Below are positions 1 through 7,606 of a stretch of 64,000 bases of DNA, piece after piece (the first letter of the stretch is position 1; each line of letters starts with the position of its first letter). The notes beneath the pieces were generated by a model. It saw only the letters and a list, made by a program, of their open reading frames with translations, ran no database searches and was not told where the DNA came from. The position numbers were made by a program, and so were the translations under genes. Where the stretch lies: NCBI GenBank assembly GCA_018239715.1, contig JAFEGW010000005.1:1-64000 (forward strand), given 5' to 3'. This stretch comes from Verrucomicrobiota bacterium (GTDB lineage Bacteria; Chlamydiota; Chlamydiia; Chlamydiales; Rhabdochlamydiaceae).

Positions 1-88
1 AGATTAACGGGATAGGTTCATCAAAAGCGAGCCTGCCACTTCTCTTTGGCATTGAATATGTTGCATTCATTTTTTGAAGATAATGAAT

Positions 89-118
89 TTGACAATATCG
101 AATTATCAAGATTATCAT
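89..118 (+). promoter_or_regulatory. sigma-70-like promoter placed for a leaderless start
   Basis: TTGACA at 89-94, an 18-nt spacer, and TATCAT at 113-118. The ATG at 128 follows after 9 nt, so transcription would begin at or just before the start codon. No Shine-Dalgarno sequence is present. The neighbouring paralog at 2595 has the same arrangement. Confidence 0.7.
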
Positions 119-127
119 TTTTGGGCC

Positions 128-2503
128 ATGACACCTAAAATAACGCCTTCTCCATCTTTTTCGACCCAAGTTCACCCTCTAGCGCAAAAATCGCATCCCT
201 TAACCCTCTTATTCTTAGCTGTTGTCGGCGTGGGAATAGGCATCCTGTATATTCACTATACCCAATCTTTAAAGCATCGGGTTCTTACCCTTATCAGCGA
301 GAGTACTACCCATTTACAGCAATCCCAATACAGCCAAGCACTGCAAAAATGCAAGGATGCCCTCGCTTGCCAACCCCGAGAAGCTAACCTGCTCGCCCGA
401 ATTCACCTGATCATGAGTTATGCCTCTGAAAACTTAGCAACAGAGGGGAACTATACCTTAGCCGAAAACAGCCTTTCCAAGGCGGAGAACGCGCAACCAA
501 AAGACCTAAAGATCCAAAACGACATTCGATTCCAACGACGCAATTTAGAGGCTAAGAAGTTTTTAGCTGAAGGAAACCGGCACTTTAAAATTCAAAGATA
601 TAAAGACGCCGCTCGAAGCTACAAACAAGGGTTCGCACAAAATCCTGTCAATGAAGCTCTATACCAGACCCTGCATGCCTACTTAAGCCGCGCTCGGGGC
701 GAGAAAGACATGCAGAGAAGATTATGGGATGAGGCAATGGCACATTTTGAAACAGGATTAAATTTGCGAAATCGCGATCCCGATACCAGGGCAATTCTAC
801 ATGTAAGAATGGGAAATGCCTATGTGGAGAAAAAGGACTATGCATCAGCAGAGACAAGTTACTTAGAGGCTCAGAGGTGCAACTCCAATAAGGCTGACAT
901 TCAAGCTTTGATCCAAACTTCGCTGCGCCACCTCCAGGCGAAAAAGCTTGTAGATCAAGGCTATCAAAAGTATGCGGCAAAAGAGCACGCTGATGCACTC
1001 CAATACTATGATCAAGCTTGCCAGCTCAATCCCTCTCAAGCACTACAGGTGGAGATTAGCCATCGCCGTGTAGAGTGTTTGATAGACTTAGGCCAGCAAA
1101 ATCTCATGCAGAGGGCCTACGATCAAGCCTTGCACACTTTTCAAAGGGCTCTTCGCTGTAACCCTACCGATGTTAATGCCCTTGCCCTTGTCCATGTGCA
1201 TGTAGGAATTGCTCAAAGTCGCCTGGAGCTATACCCTTTTGCTGAAGAAAGTTTCTCAAAGGCTTTAGAGTGTAAACCTAACGAGCCCGACATCCAAGAA
1301 ATGATCAGAACGGCGCAGAGTAATCTACAAGCGCAAAAAATGCTCTGGCTAGGCCTTCAAAAGGCCAACGCCCATCAGTACAAGGATGCTCTACAAAATT
1401 ATGAAACAGCTTTAGCTTGTAAACCTTCTTTTGCTCTGCAAAATAAAATTCATGCAAGGATCAAGAAATGTAAAATCGATGAGCTTATCTATCAAGGACA
1501 GCAAAACCTCAGGAAAAAAGACTACGCTTTAGCTCTCCAAAATTTTAAAGAGGCCCTCGCTTACAATCCTTCGGACATTCACGATCAGGTTAGCATTTAC
1601 AGCGAGATGGGAAATGCCCATCTAGGGCTGCAGCAGTATCTTTTTGCTGAGCATTGCTTCTTATTAGCTGCGAACTTTAAACCCACAGATCGCGGATTGC
1701 AAGGACAGATCTATTACCAACTGGGTAAATATTATAATGAAAAACCTCAGGCGGATCACGATCAAGCCTTTCTTTATCTTTCGGAGGCTCTCCGTTTTGA
1801 TTTTCCCCAAAAAATGGTGGCTATGGCAACCCGAGGCATTTTAAATGATCATCATAAAAAAGATCCCATAAAAGCAGCCCAAGATTACCAAACAGTCATT
1901 GATTCTACCGGCGAAAACGGGCCTCATTTTAATCCCCTCCTCGGATGTATGGCACGCCTATTAAAAGCAAATGCACTGCGCCGCCAAGCATTAGCCTCGG
2001 AGAAACCCCTTTCAAGCAATTTGGAAACTGTTTTGCAAGAAATACATCTCTTATCTGTTACCGCAGCAAAGATGGATCAATCTGTACATAACCTTAAAAT
2101 TGAAACTTATTACCAAAAAGCCCTTTGCCATCATGCGTTAAACCAATTAGAAGATGCGGCAAAGTTTTATACCTCAGTTATCGATCTTGCTGAACATGAC
2201 TACACAAAGGCTAGCGCTTTGTGCGATCGAGCCCTTTGCTATGAGAAGCAGAATAAAGTTCAAGAAGCTTTAAGAGATTACGAACAAGCTTTGAAATACG
2301 ATCTGAAAGAAGATCAGCGAGTAGATTCCCAAACTCTCATCGATCGAGCACCCCTTAAACCTTTGCCTGGAACACCCGCCTCTTATCAAAACACGCAGGA
2401 ACTGTTAGCGGCGATCAGCACAGGACAAAAAAGAGTACAAGAGAAGCTGACACAAGCTTCCGCTTCTTCTGCTGCTTCTGGTTCTGCAAAACAGAGTGAA
2501 TAA
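128..2503 (+). CDS. large TPR-repeat membrane-anchored protein
   Basis: A 791-residue protein with an N-terminal membrane segment (about residues 25-45) followed by tetratricopeptide repeats over most of its length. TPRs are protein-protein interaction scaffolds; the orientation across the membrane is unknown. An open frame extends upstream to a TTG at 74, but I place the start at the ATG at 128. From there the protein aligns without gaps with the paralog at 2595: both have exactly 24 residues before the shared LTLLFLAV segment, and the extra upstream part lies on the promoter. Blocks at about nt 712, 1108 and 1499 repeat with a period near 132 residues, suggesting expansion by internal duplication. 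The C-terminus shares a PGTPASY motif with the paralog. Partner and function are unknown. Confidence 0.85.
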   Translation: MTPKITPSPSFSTQVHPLAQKSHPLTLLFLAVVGVGIGILYIHYTQSLKHRVLTLISESTTHLQQSQYSQALQKCKDALACQPREANLLARIHLIMSYASENLATEGNYTLAENSLSKAENAQPKDLKIQNDIRFQRRNLEAKKFLAEGNRHFKIQRYKDAARSYKQGFAQNPVNEALYQTLHAYLSRARGEKDMQRRLWDEAMAHFETGLNLRNRDPDTRAILHVRMGNAYVEKKDYASAETSYLEAQRCNSNKADIQALIQTSLRHLQAKKLVDQGYQKYAAKEHADALQYYDQACQLNPSQALQVEISHRRVECLIDLGQQNLMQRAYDQALHTFQRALRCNPTDVNALALVHVHVGIAQSRLELYPFAEESFSKALECKPNEPDIQEMIRTAQSNLQAQKMLWLGLQKANAHQYKDALQNYETALACKPSFALQNKIHARIKKCKIDELIYQGQQNLRKKDYALALQNFKEALAYNPSDIHDQVSIYSEMGNAHLGLQQYLFAEHCFLLAANFKPTDRGLQGQIYYQLGKYYNEKPQADHDQAFLYLSEALRFDFPQKMVAMATRGILNDHHKKDPIKAAQDYQTVIDSTGENGPHFNPLLGCMARLLKANALRRQALASEKPLSSNLETVLQEIHLLSVTAAKMDQSVHNLKIETYYQKALCHHALNQLEDAAKFYTSVIDLAEHDYTKASALCDRALCYEKQNKVQEALRDYEQALKYDLKEDQRVDSQTLIDRAPLKPLPGTPASYQNTQELLAAISTGQKRVQEKLTQASASSAASGSAKQSE

Positions 2504-2555
2504 GAGATTAAGCTAGTTTTCATTCAAAAATTGGATTCTAAAAAACCAAATATGT

Positions 2556-2585
2556 TTGACATTATCAAATTAGAGAAGTGATAAT
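2556..2585 (+). promoter_or_regulatory. sigma-70-like promoter placed for a leaderless start
   Basis: TTGACA at 2556-2561, an 18-nt spacer, and GATAAT at 2580-2585. The ATG at 2595 follows after 9 nt, the same spacing as upstream of the paralog at 128. There is no Shine-Dalgarno sequence. Confidence 0.7.
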
Positions 2586-2594
2586 ATTTGAGTT

Positions 2595-3746
2595 ATGCAA
2601 TTAAAAGTATCGAATTCTCCTGCTTTTCTTCTCCCCCTATCGTCAAATTCCAAAATGCCTCATCGCCTAACGCTTTTATTCTTAGCCGTCTTATTTGCTG
2701 GAGTCGCTTATTACCTGTATGCCCGATCTCTAAACCAGAGGGTTCTTCCACCACCTAAAGTTACTCCAAAAAAGTCCGCTAAACAAAAAGCAGATACTCC
2801 CACGAGCCCGGCTGCCCAAAATGGTAACAGCCAAGCACAAAAACTTTATGAGCAAAGACGCGCTAATCAAAATAATATCGATCAAAGCATTGACAGCTTA
2901 AAAGCAGCCTTAAATTGCAAACCCGCTGATCCTAATTTATTAGAAAAAATCCACTTCAAGCTAGGAAATTACTACAATAAAAAACGAGAATATGATCAAG
3001 CAATTTCAAGTTATTCGCAGGCAGTATCTTTAGACTTAAAAACAGCGATCCATGCCCGTTCTTTATTCAAGCGTGGACAGATATATGACTTTCAAAAACA
3101 AGATCTGAAAAAAGCGCTGCAGGATTATGAAGCAGTCATTCGTTGCATCGAGATTAATAGACTGGAGATCCAGATAAAAATGATGGCTTATCTTTTCAAA
3201 AGCAACGCTCTTTACCGTCAGGCTACAAGCAAAGAAACGCCCGATCAAGAAATCATGAACCAAGCTTTAGAGCCCGCTAAGCTCGCCTATGAGCTTGCTG
3301 AGAAGGCTAATGCAAGTCCCTTTTTAAAGATGGAAATTTACTATCAACGGGCCATATGTTTACATGTGTTAGGCCAGCATAACATTGCTCTCGTAGATTA
3401 TACGGTTGCATTAGATCAAGATGTTGCAAACTCGTATGCTAAGGCTAGAACCTTTTGCGACCGAGCTCTCTGTTATGAACAGTGGGGCCAACATACACTC
3501 GCCCGAGAGGATTATGACCAAGCGGCAACATACTCATTTACAGAACAAGACAAGGTAGACTCGCTCACTCGAATTCCCCTTAAAAATCCTCCTCCAGGGA
3601 CCCCTGCTTCTTATAAAAACACAGCTGAGCTGAGAGCTGCCATTGAGGCCGGACAAGCTCGTACACGCAACTTCCGGACACCTCCTGCTTCCCCCTCCAA
3701 ACAGGATACTTATTTCCAAACACCGCATAAGCAACCTGCTGATTAA
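2595..3746 (+). CDS. TPR-repeat membrane-anchored protein, paralog of the gene at 128
   Basis: A 383-residue protein with a membrane segment at about residues 25-44, a low-complexity Lys/Pro/Gln linker, and TPR units at about 85-310. Its two ends match the 791-residue neighbour: the LTLLFLAV membrane segment at the front, and a TPR pair plus PGTPASY-(Q/K)NT motif at the back. It lacks the large internal repeats, so the pair arose by tandem duplication, followed by expansion in one copy or deletion in the other. The last 25 residues are Pro/Ser-rich. The promoter layout is also conserved, including the 9-nt distance from -10 to ATG. Role unknown; a surface or host-contact scaffold is possible. 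Confidence 0.85.
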   Translation: MQLKVSNSPAFLLPLSSNSKMPHRLTLLFLAVLFAGVAYYLYARSLNQRVLPPPKVTPKKSAKQKADTPTSPAAQNGNSQAQKLYEQRRANQNNIDQSIDSLKAALNCKPADPNLLEKIHFKLGNYYNKKREYDQAISSYSQAVSLDLKTAIHARSLFKRGQIYDFQKQDLKKALQDYEAVIRCIEINRLEIQIKMMAYLFKSNALYRQATSKETPDQEIMNQALEPAKLAYELAEKANASPFLKMEIYYQRAICLHVLGQHNIALVDYTVALDQDVANSYAKARTFCDRALCYEQWGQHTLAREDYDQAATYSFTEQDKVDSLTRIPLKNPPPGTPASYKNTAELRAAIEAGQARTRNFRTPPASPSKQDTYFQTPHKQPAD

Positions 3747-3833
3747 CTATTCGACGGATGGGGGCAGGCTCTTGTTTTGAATGAGCTTTAAGTTTATTCA
3801 AGGGATAAGTCCCCGTAGCAACTAGAGCTGAGT

Positions 3834-4862
3834 GTGAAAATCAAAACAAATGTTCCTCCTAAACTCCCTTTAAAGAAGCTCCCTTGGGAGTCGCTCACGC
3901 CTTTTTTGGGTCAGGCCCACCGTGTGATTGAACATTTTGAAGATATTCTTCAAACGACAGCTACACCTTCGACTGTTTTGTATCTTCTGACGATCGATGA
4001 GTCGATTTCTTCTGTGCATACGTTCAAAGGCACGCTAAAAAAAGTCCTCCGTCCAGAGGTTTTTGCTAAAAATCCTCCCAAAATAGAGCCGATCTTAAAC
4101 TATAAAAAAGCTCTTAGTTTTGCTGGCAAACAAAAGCGGCTGACCTGTCAGGTGCTTTGCAAAGTCCATGCTCTCTGTCAAAAAAATTCCATGAAGCATA
4201 AGACCGATATAGGACGTTTGAGAAAGCGTCAAAATTGGATTGGGCCTGAAGGGTGCCCGATCGAGAAAGGGCTGTTTTTTCCACCTAAGGCTTCCTTAGT
4301 CCCTAAATACATGAAAAACCTCCAGACTTACCTTTCTTACCGGGAAAAAGACCCGCTGGTTCAGCTGGCGATTTATTTTGCGCAGTTTCTCTGCATCCAT
4401 CCGTTCATGGATGGAAATGGCCGGGTGGGACGGATCACGCTGCCTGTTTTTTTATGGCATAAAAAATTAATTTCCCATCCTCTCTTTTTTATGAGCGGAT
4501 ATTTTACGAGGCACTACGATACTTATTTTGAAAAGCTCTTCCATATTTACGAAAAACAGGGCTGGGAAGATTGGATAATTTTCTTCTTGAAAGGAGTGAT
4601 CGAAGAAGGAGAGAAAAATTGTCGAAAGGCCCAAAAATTAATTGAACTGTATAACGAATGGGCGAGACAGCTTTCCAGCTTCTCGCCCGTCATCGTACAA
4701 AAAAGTTTAGAATTTTTCTTTAAAAATCCTATCTTTTCTCAGAGGAAATTTGGGAGTCGAACTCAGATTCCTCACGCAACTCAAGAAAAAATCTTTAAGG
4801 TTTTGAAGATTCTCGAGTTTAAAGGCGTCAAAATCTGCAAGCCGATCCTTTCCGCTCTTTAG
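3834..4862 (+). CDS. Fic-domain protein (putative AMP transferase)
   Basis: A 342-residue Fic/DOC protein. The signature HPFMDGNGRVGR (about residues 186-197) carries the catalytic His, the acidic residue and the Asn/Arg that bind the nucleotide phosphates. Fic enzymes usually transfer AMP from ATP to Ser, Thr or Tyr of a target. The C-terminal 60 residues resemble the short winged-helix tail of many chromosomal Fic proteins. Upstream, where such proteins carry the inhibitory helix (S/T)xxxE(G/N), this one reads SSVHTFKG, so the inhibitory Glu seems to be replaced. The start is GTG at 3834 with only a weak ribosome site. Substrate unknown; it could act in the cell or in the host. Confidence 0.85.
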   Translation: MKIKTNVPPKLPLKKLPWESLTPFLGQAHRVIEHFEDILQTTATPSTVLYLLTIDESISSVHTFKGTLKKVLRPEVFAKNPPKIEPILNYKKALSFAGKQKRLTCQVLCKVHALCQKNSMKHKTDIGRLRKRQNWIGPEGCPIEKGLFFPPKASLVPKYMKNLQTYLSYREKDPLVQLAIYFAQFLCIHPFMDGNGRVGRITLPVFLWHKKLISHPLFFMSGYFTRHYDTYFEKLFHIYEKQGWEDWIIFFLKGVIEEGEKNCRKAQKLIELYNEWARQLSSFSPVIVQKSLEFFFKNPIFSQRKFGSRTQIPHATQEKIFKVLKILEFKGVKICKPILSAL

Positions 4863-4863
4863 C

Positions 4864-4962
4864 TTAGCATGCTCCGCAAGTTCCCATTTTCTTTTTGCGC
4901 TTAGGAGAAGCTTTTTTAGCTTTTTTGCGAGATGCTGTCTTTTTCGCTTTTTTCTTTGCCAT
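4864..4962 (-). CDS. 32-residue lysine-rich protein with a C-terminal CxxC
   Basis: A short ORF reading MAKKKAKKTASRKKAKKAS and ending KMGTCGAC. About half of the residues are Lys or Arg, and there is a Cys-x-x-Cys at the end. The ATG is preceded by an AAAGGA ribosome site at suitable distance and by a TATACT -10 hexamer (4984-4989 on this strand). The composition recalls the histone H1-like chlamydial DNA-binding proteins, but it is far shorter. It is convergent with the Fic gene, only 1 nt apart. A nucleic-acid-binding role is inferred from charge alone; the CxxC could bind metal or form a disulfide. Confidence 0.7.
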   Translation of the reverse strand: MAKKKAKKTASRKKAKKASPKRKKKMGTCGAC

Positions 4963-5129
4963 TGTTTGTTTCCTTTTTTAGAGAGTATACCTCTATTTTC
5001 ATGCATAATCCTTCAAAGGTTTTTTTCACAACAAATTTAGAACGCCTAGATAAGAGTTGCAGGAGAATGAGATTTTAAGGCAAAATCATAGCGAAACCTG
5101 TCCTTTAAAAAAAATAGTGGTAACTATCT

Positions 5130-7019
5130 ATGCGTCGATCGATCTGTGTCTGTGAGCCGATGAGTTGTTATGCGGGAGAAATTGGGAATTTTCGTTTCGT
5201 TTATACCCCTGCCGTTAACCTGCCCAAAGGAACTAAACTCCGATTTGATCTAGCCACCAAAGGGCGGAATATCGATTGGGAGCTCCCACAGACGAATGTT
5301 AAAGTGAAAAAAAATCTCATCTGGGCTCAGCTTCCCGATGGAAAAGGAATTCCTGCCAAGGCCATCGATAAGGGCGATAAAATGACACAGGTCTTTGAAT
5401 TTACTCTTCCCCTTGAGATCAAAGCAGGAGAAAATTTCATCATTTATATGGGCTCGACGGTCAAAGGCAAAGACACGGGCAACCGCTGCCAATTGAACGT
5501 CCAGCGAAGAAAGCCGTTCCATCTTTACATTGACCCTCGCGGCAAAGGCGATTTTAAAGAGCAAGAGACCTTCCATCTCGATGTCCGTGGAAATGTTCTG
5601 CACAATATCCGGATCATCGCTCCTTCTCTCGTGGCAAAAAATAAGCGATTCGATGTGCTGGTACGGTTTGAAGATGAGTACGGCAACCTGACCAATTACG
5701 CTCCCGAAGGAAGCCTCATTGAGCTCAGCTACGAAAATCAGCGGGAAAACCTCAATTGGAAACTTTTCATCCCAGAAACGGGTTTTATCAATCTTCCCAA
5801 CCTCTATTTCAACGAAGCAGGTGTTTATAAAATTCAGCTTCAAAACCTGAAGACCGGCGATAAATATTTTTCTGCTCCCATCAAATGCCTCCCCGAATCG
5901 GCCAATGTCATCTGCTGGGGACTCCTCCATGCAGAATCAGAGAAAAACGATGCACATGAAAATATCGAGGCCTGCCTCCGAGAATTCCGTGATGAAAAAG
6001 CCCTTCAATTTTACAGCACATCCTCTTTTGAAGATGAGACTCCTCCCGAAGTATGGAAACAAGTCTCTACTCAAGTGGCCGAATTCAATGAAGAGCAACG
6101 TTTTTGCACCTTCCTCGGCTTTCAATATCCTGCCGACGAAGGACTCCGTCAAATTGTCTATTTTAAAGACCAAAAGCCTCTCCTCAGAAAAAAAGAGGCC
6201 AAAAGCAATGTTCTTCCAAAAATCTATAAATTATTGAGCCCTAAAGACGCCCTCTCGATTCCCTCCTTTACAATGGGCAAAGGATTTGAAACTGACTTTA
6301 AAAATTTTGAGCCTGAATTTGAAAAAGTCGTCGAAATTTACAATGCTTGGGGATCTTCAGAATGCACTGCAAAGGAAGGCAATCCTCGCCCGATCCGCTC
6401 TACGACAAAAAACGGCGTGCAAGAGACCGAAGCGGGCTCCATTTTAAACGCCCTCAAAAAGAATCGCCGTTTCGGCTTTGTCGCAGGAGGGCTCGATGAC
6501 CGCGGTATTTACGCCGACTTTTATGAAAACGGGCAAGTGCAATACAGCCCCGGCCTAACGGCCATCTTATCGACCGATCAAACCAAAGAGGCGCTCGTGC
6601 AAGCCCTTGCTCATCGCTCTTGCTATGCCACGACCGGTGAAAGAATCATTGTCGGCTTGAACATCGCAGGAACTTCGATGGGAGGAGAGCTCAATACGAA
6701 AGCCAAACCCGGACTTGTCCTCAACCGCCATATTATCGGGTATGTCGCCGGCACCGGACCACTGAAAGAAGTCGTTTTGCTCCGCAACGGAACCCCAATC
6801 AAGACGTTTGCTGTGAAAGACTTCTCTCTCGACTTTGCTTTTGATGACTCCGAGCATCTCTCCAAAGCAGTTTTAACAGCAGATGAAGGTAAACCTCCGT
6901 TTGTGTTCTACTACTTGCGTGTTACCCAGCAAGACGGACATATGGCGTGGAGCTCACCCATCTGGGTCGATTATCCGGACTTTCTACCCACTTCCACCCC
7001 GAAAAAAACCAAAAAATGA
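5130..7019 (+). CDS. DUF3604-family protein
   Basis: A 629-residue protein. The C-terminal half carries features typical of DUF3604: an EIYNAWGSSE segment, an AGGLDDRG segment, SCYATTGERI, and a final AWSSPIWV. The family is related to PHP-type metal-dependent hydrolases. The position that is usually His in the GSDDH motif is Arg here (LDDRG), and the first motif is only partly kept (WGLLHAES), so activity may be lost or altered. There is no signal peptide. It heads a tight group with maf and the HEAT-repeat gene (4-nt ATGA overlap with maf). The start is the ATG at 5130; its ribosome site is weak. Biochemical role unknown. Confidence 0.75.
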   Translation: MRRSICVCEPMSCYAGEIGNFRFVYTPAVNLPKGTKLRFDLATKGRNIDWELPQTNVKVKKNLIWAQLPDGKGIPAKAIDKGDKMTQVFEFTLPLEIKAGENFIIYMGSTVKGKDTGNRCQLNVQRRKPFHLYIDPRGKGDFKEQETFHLDVRGNVLHNIRIIAPSLVAKNKRFDVLVRFEDEYGNLTNYAPEGSLIELSYENQRENLNWKLFIPETGFINLPNLYFNEAGVYKIQLQNLKTGDKYFSAPIKCLPESANVICWGLLHAESEKNDAHENIEACLREFRDEKALQFYSTSSFEDETPPEVWKQVSTQVAEFNEEQRFCTFLGFQYPADEGLRQIVYFKDQKPLLRKKEAKSNVLPKIYKLLSPKDALSIPSFTMGKGFETDFKNFEPEFEKVVEIYNAWGSSECTAKEGNPRPIRSTTKNGVQETEAGSILNALKKNRRFGFVAGGLDDRGIYADFYENGQVQYSPGLTAILSTDQTKEALVQALAHRSCYATTGERIIVGLNIAGTSMGGELNTKAKPGLVLNRHIIGYVAGTGPLKEVVLLRNGTPIKTFAVKDFSLDFAFDDSEHLSKAVLTADEGKPPFVFYYLRVTQQDGHMAWSSPIWVDYPDFLPTSTPKKTKK

Positions 7020-7606
7020 AAATCATTTTGGGCTCGCAATCTCCCCGCCGGCGTGAGATTCTAGAATACTTTTCTATTCCCTTTGTCCAAGTCGCTTCCG
7101 ATTTTGATGAAGAGTCGGTCGCCTTCCAAGGCGATGCTGCCCGGCATGCCATGTTCTTATCGCAGAAAAAAGCCGAAACGCTGGCCCACCGCTTTCCCCA
7201 AGAGGTGATCTTAACGGCCGACACCGTCGTCTATGCCAACGGAAAACTCTACAACAAGCCCCGTGATGAACACGAAGCGACGGAATTTCTCCAAAGCTTT
7301 TCAGGCAACTGGCAATTTATCTATACAGGCGTCACGGCCCGGCGCGGACCTGAAGTCCATTCAGGATTTGAAGAGACTAAAATTCTCTTCCATCCGCTGA
7401 CCTCGGAGCACATAAAAAAATTTCACAACAATTGCTACGTTCTCGATAAGGCCGGAGGCTTTGCGATTGAAAAATGTGGGAATTTGATTGTTTCTCGAAT
7501 GGAAGGATGTTATTACAATGTGATGGGCCTACCCATTAACACTGTACAGAAACTTCTTTTGAAGTTGGGAATCGATCTATGGGACTACTTAAAACCTTTA
7601 TCCTAG
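7016..7606 (+). CDS. maf: Maf-family nucleotide pyrophosphatase
   Basis: A 196-residue Maf/YhdE-like protein. It starts with the family signature GSQSPRR, has the catalytic-site segment LTADTVV, and keeps KPRDEHEA. Maf proteins hydrolyse non-canonical or canonical nucleoside triphosphates and have been linked to septum control. I start it at the ATG at 7016, which overlaps the stop of the upstream gene as ATGA; the open frame continues upstream to 6947, but the Maf fold begins exactly here. The downstream HEAT gene overlaps its 3' end by 28 nt. Confidence 0.93.
   Translation: MKIILGSQSPRRREILEYFSIPFVQVASDFDEESVAFQGDAARHAMFLSQKKAETLAHRFPQEVILTADTVVYANGKLYNKPRDEHEATEFLQSFSGNWQFIYTGVTARRGPEVHSGFEETKILFHPLTSEHIKKFHNNCYVLDKAGGFAIEKCGNLIVSRMEGCYYNVMGLPINTVQKLLLKLGIDLWDYLKPLS

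Noticed and set aside
74-127. N-terminal extension of the first TPR protein
   Set aside because: These codons overlap the promoter and have no counterpart in the paralog, which aligns from 128.
4707-5006. 99-residue minus-strand ORF rich in Lys and Arg
   Set aside because: It is another frame of the 32-residue gene at 4864-4962, which has the ribosome site and a sensible end.
5250-5930. 226-residue minus-strand ORF
   Set aside because: Lies wholly opposite the DUF3604 gene and shows no domain.
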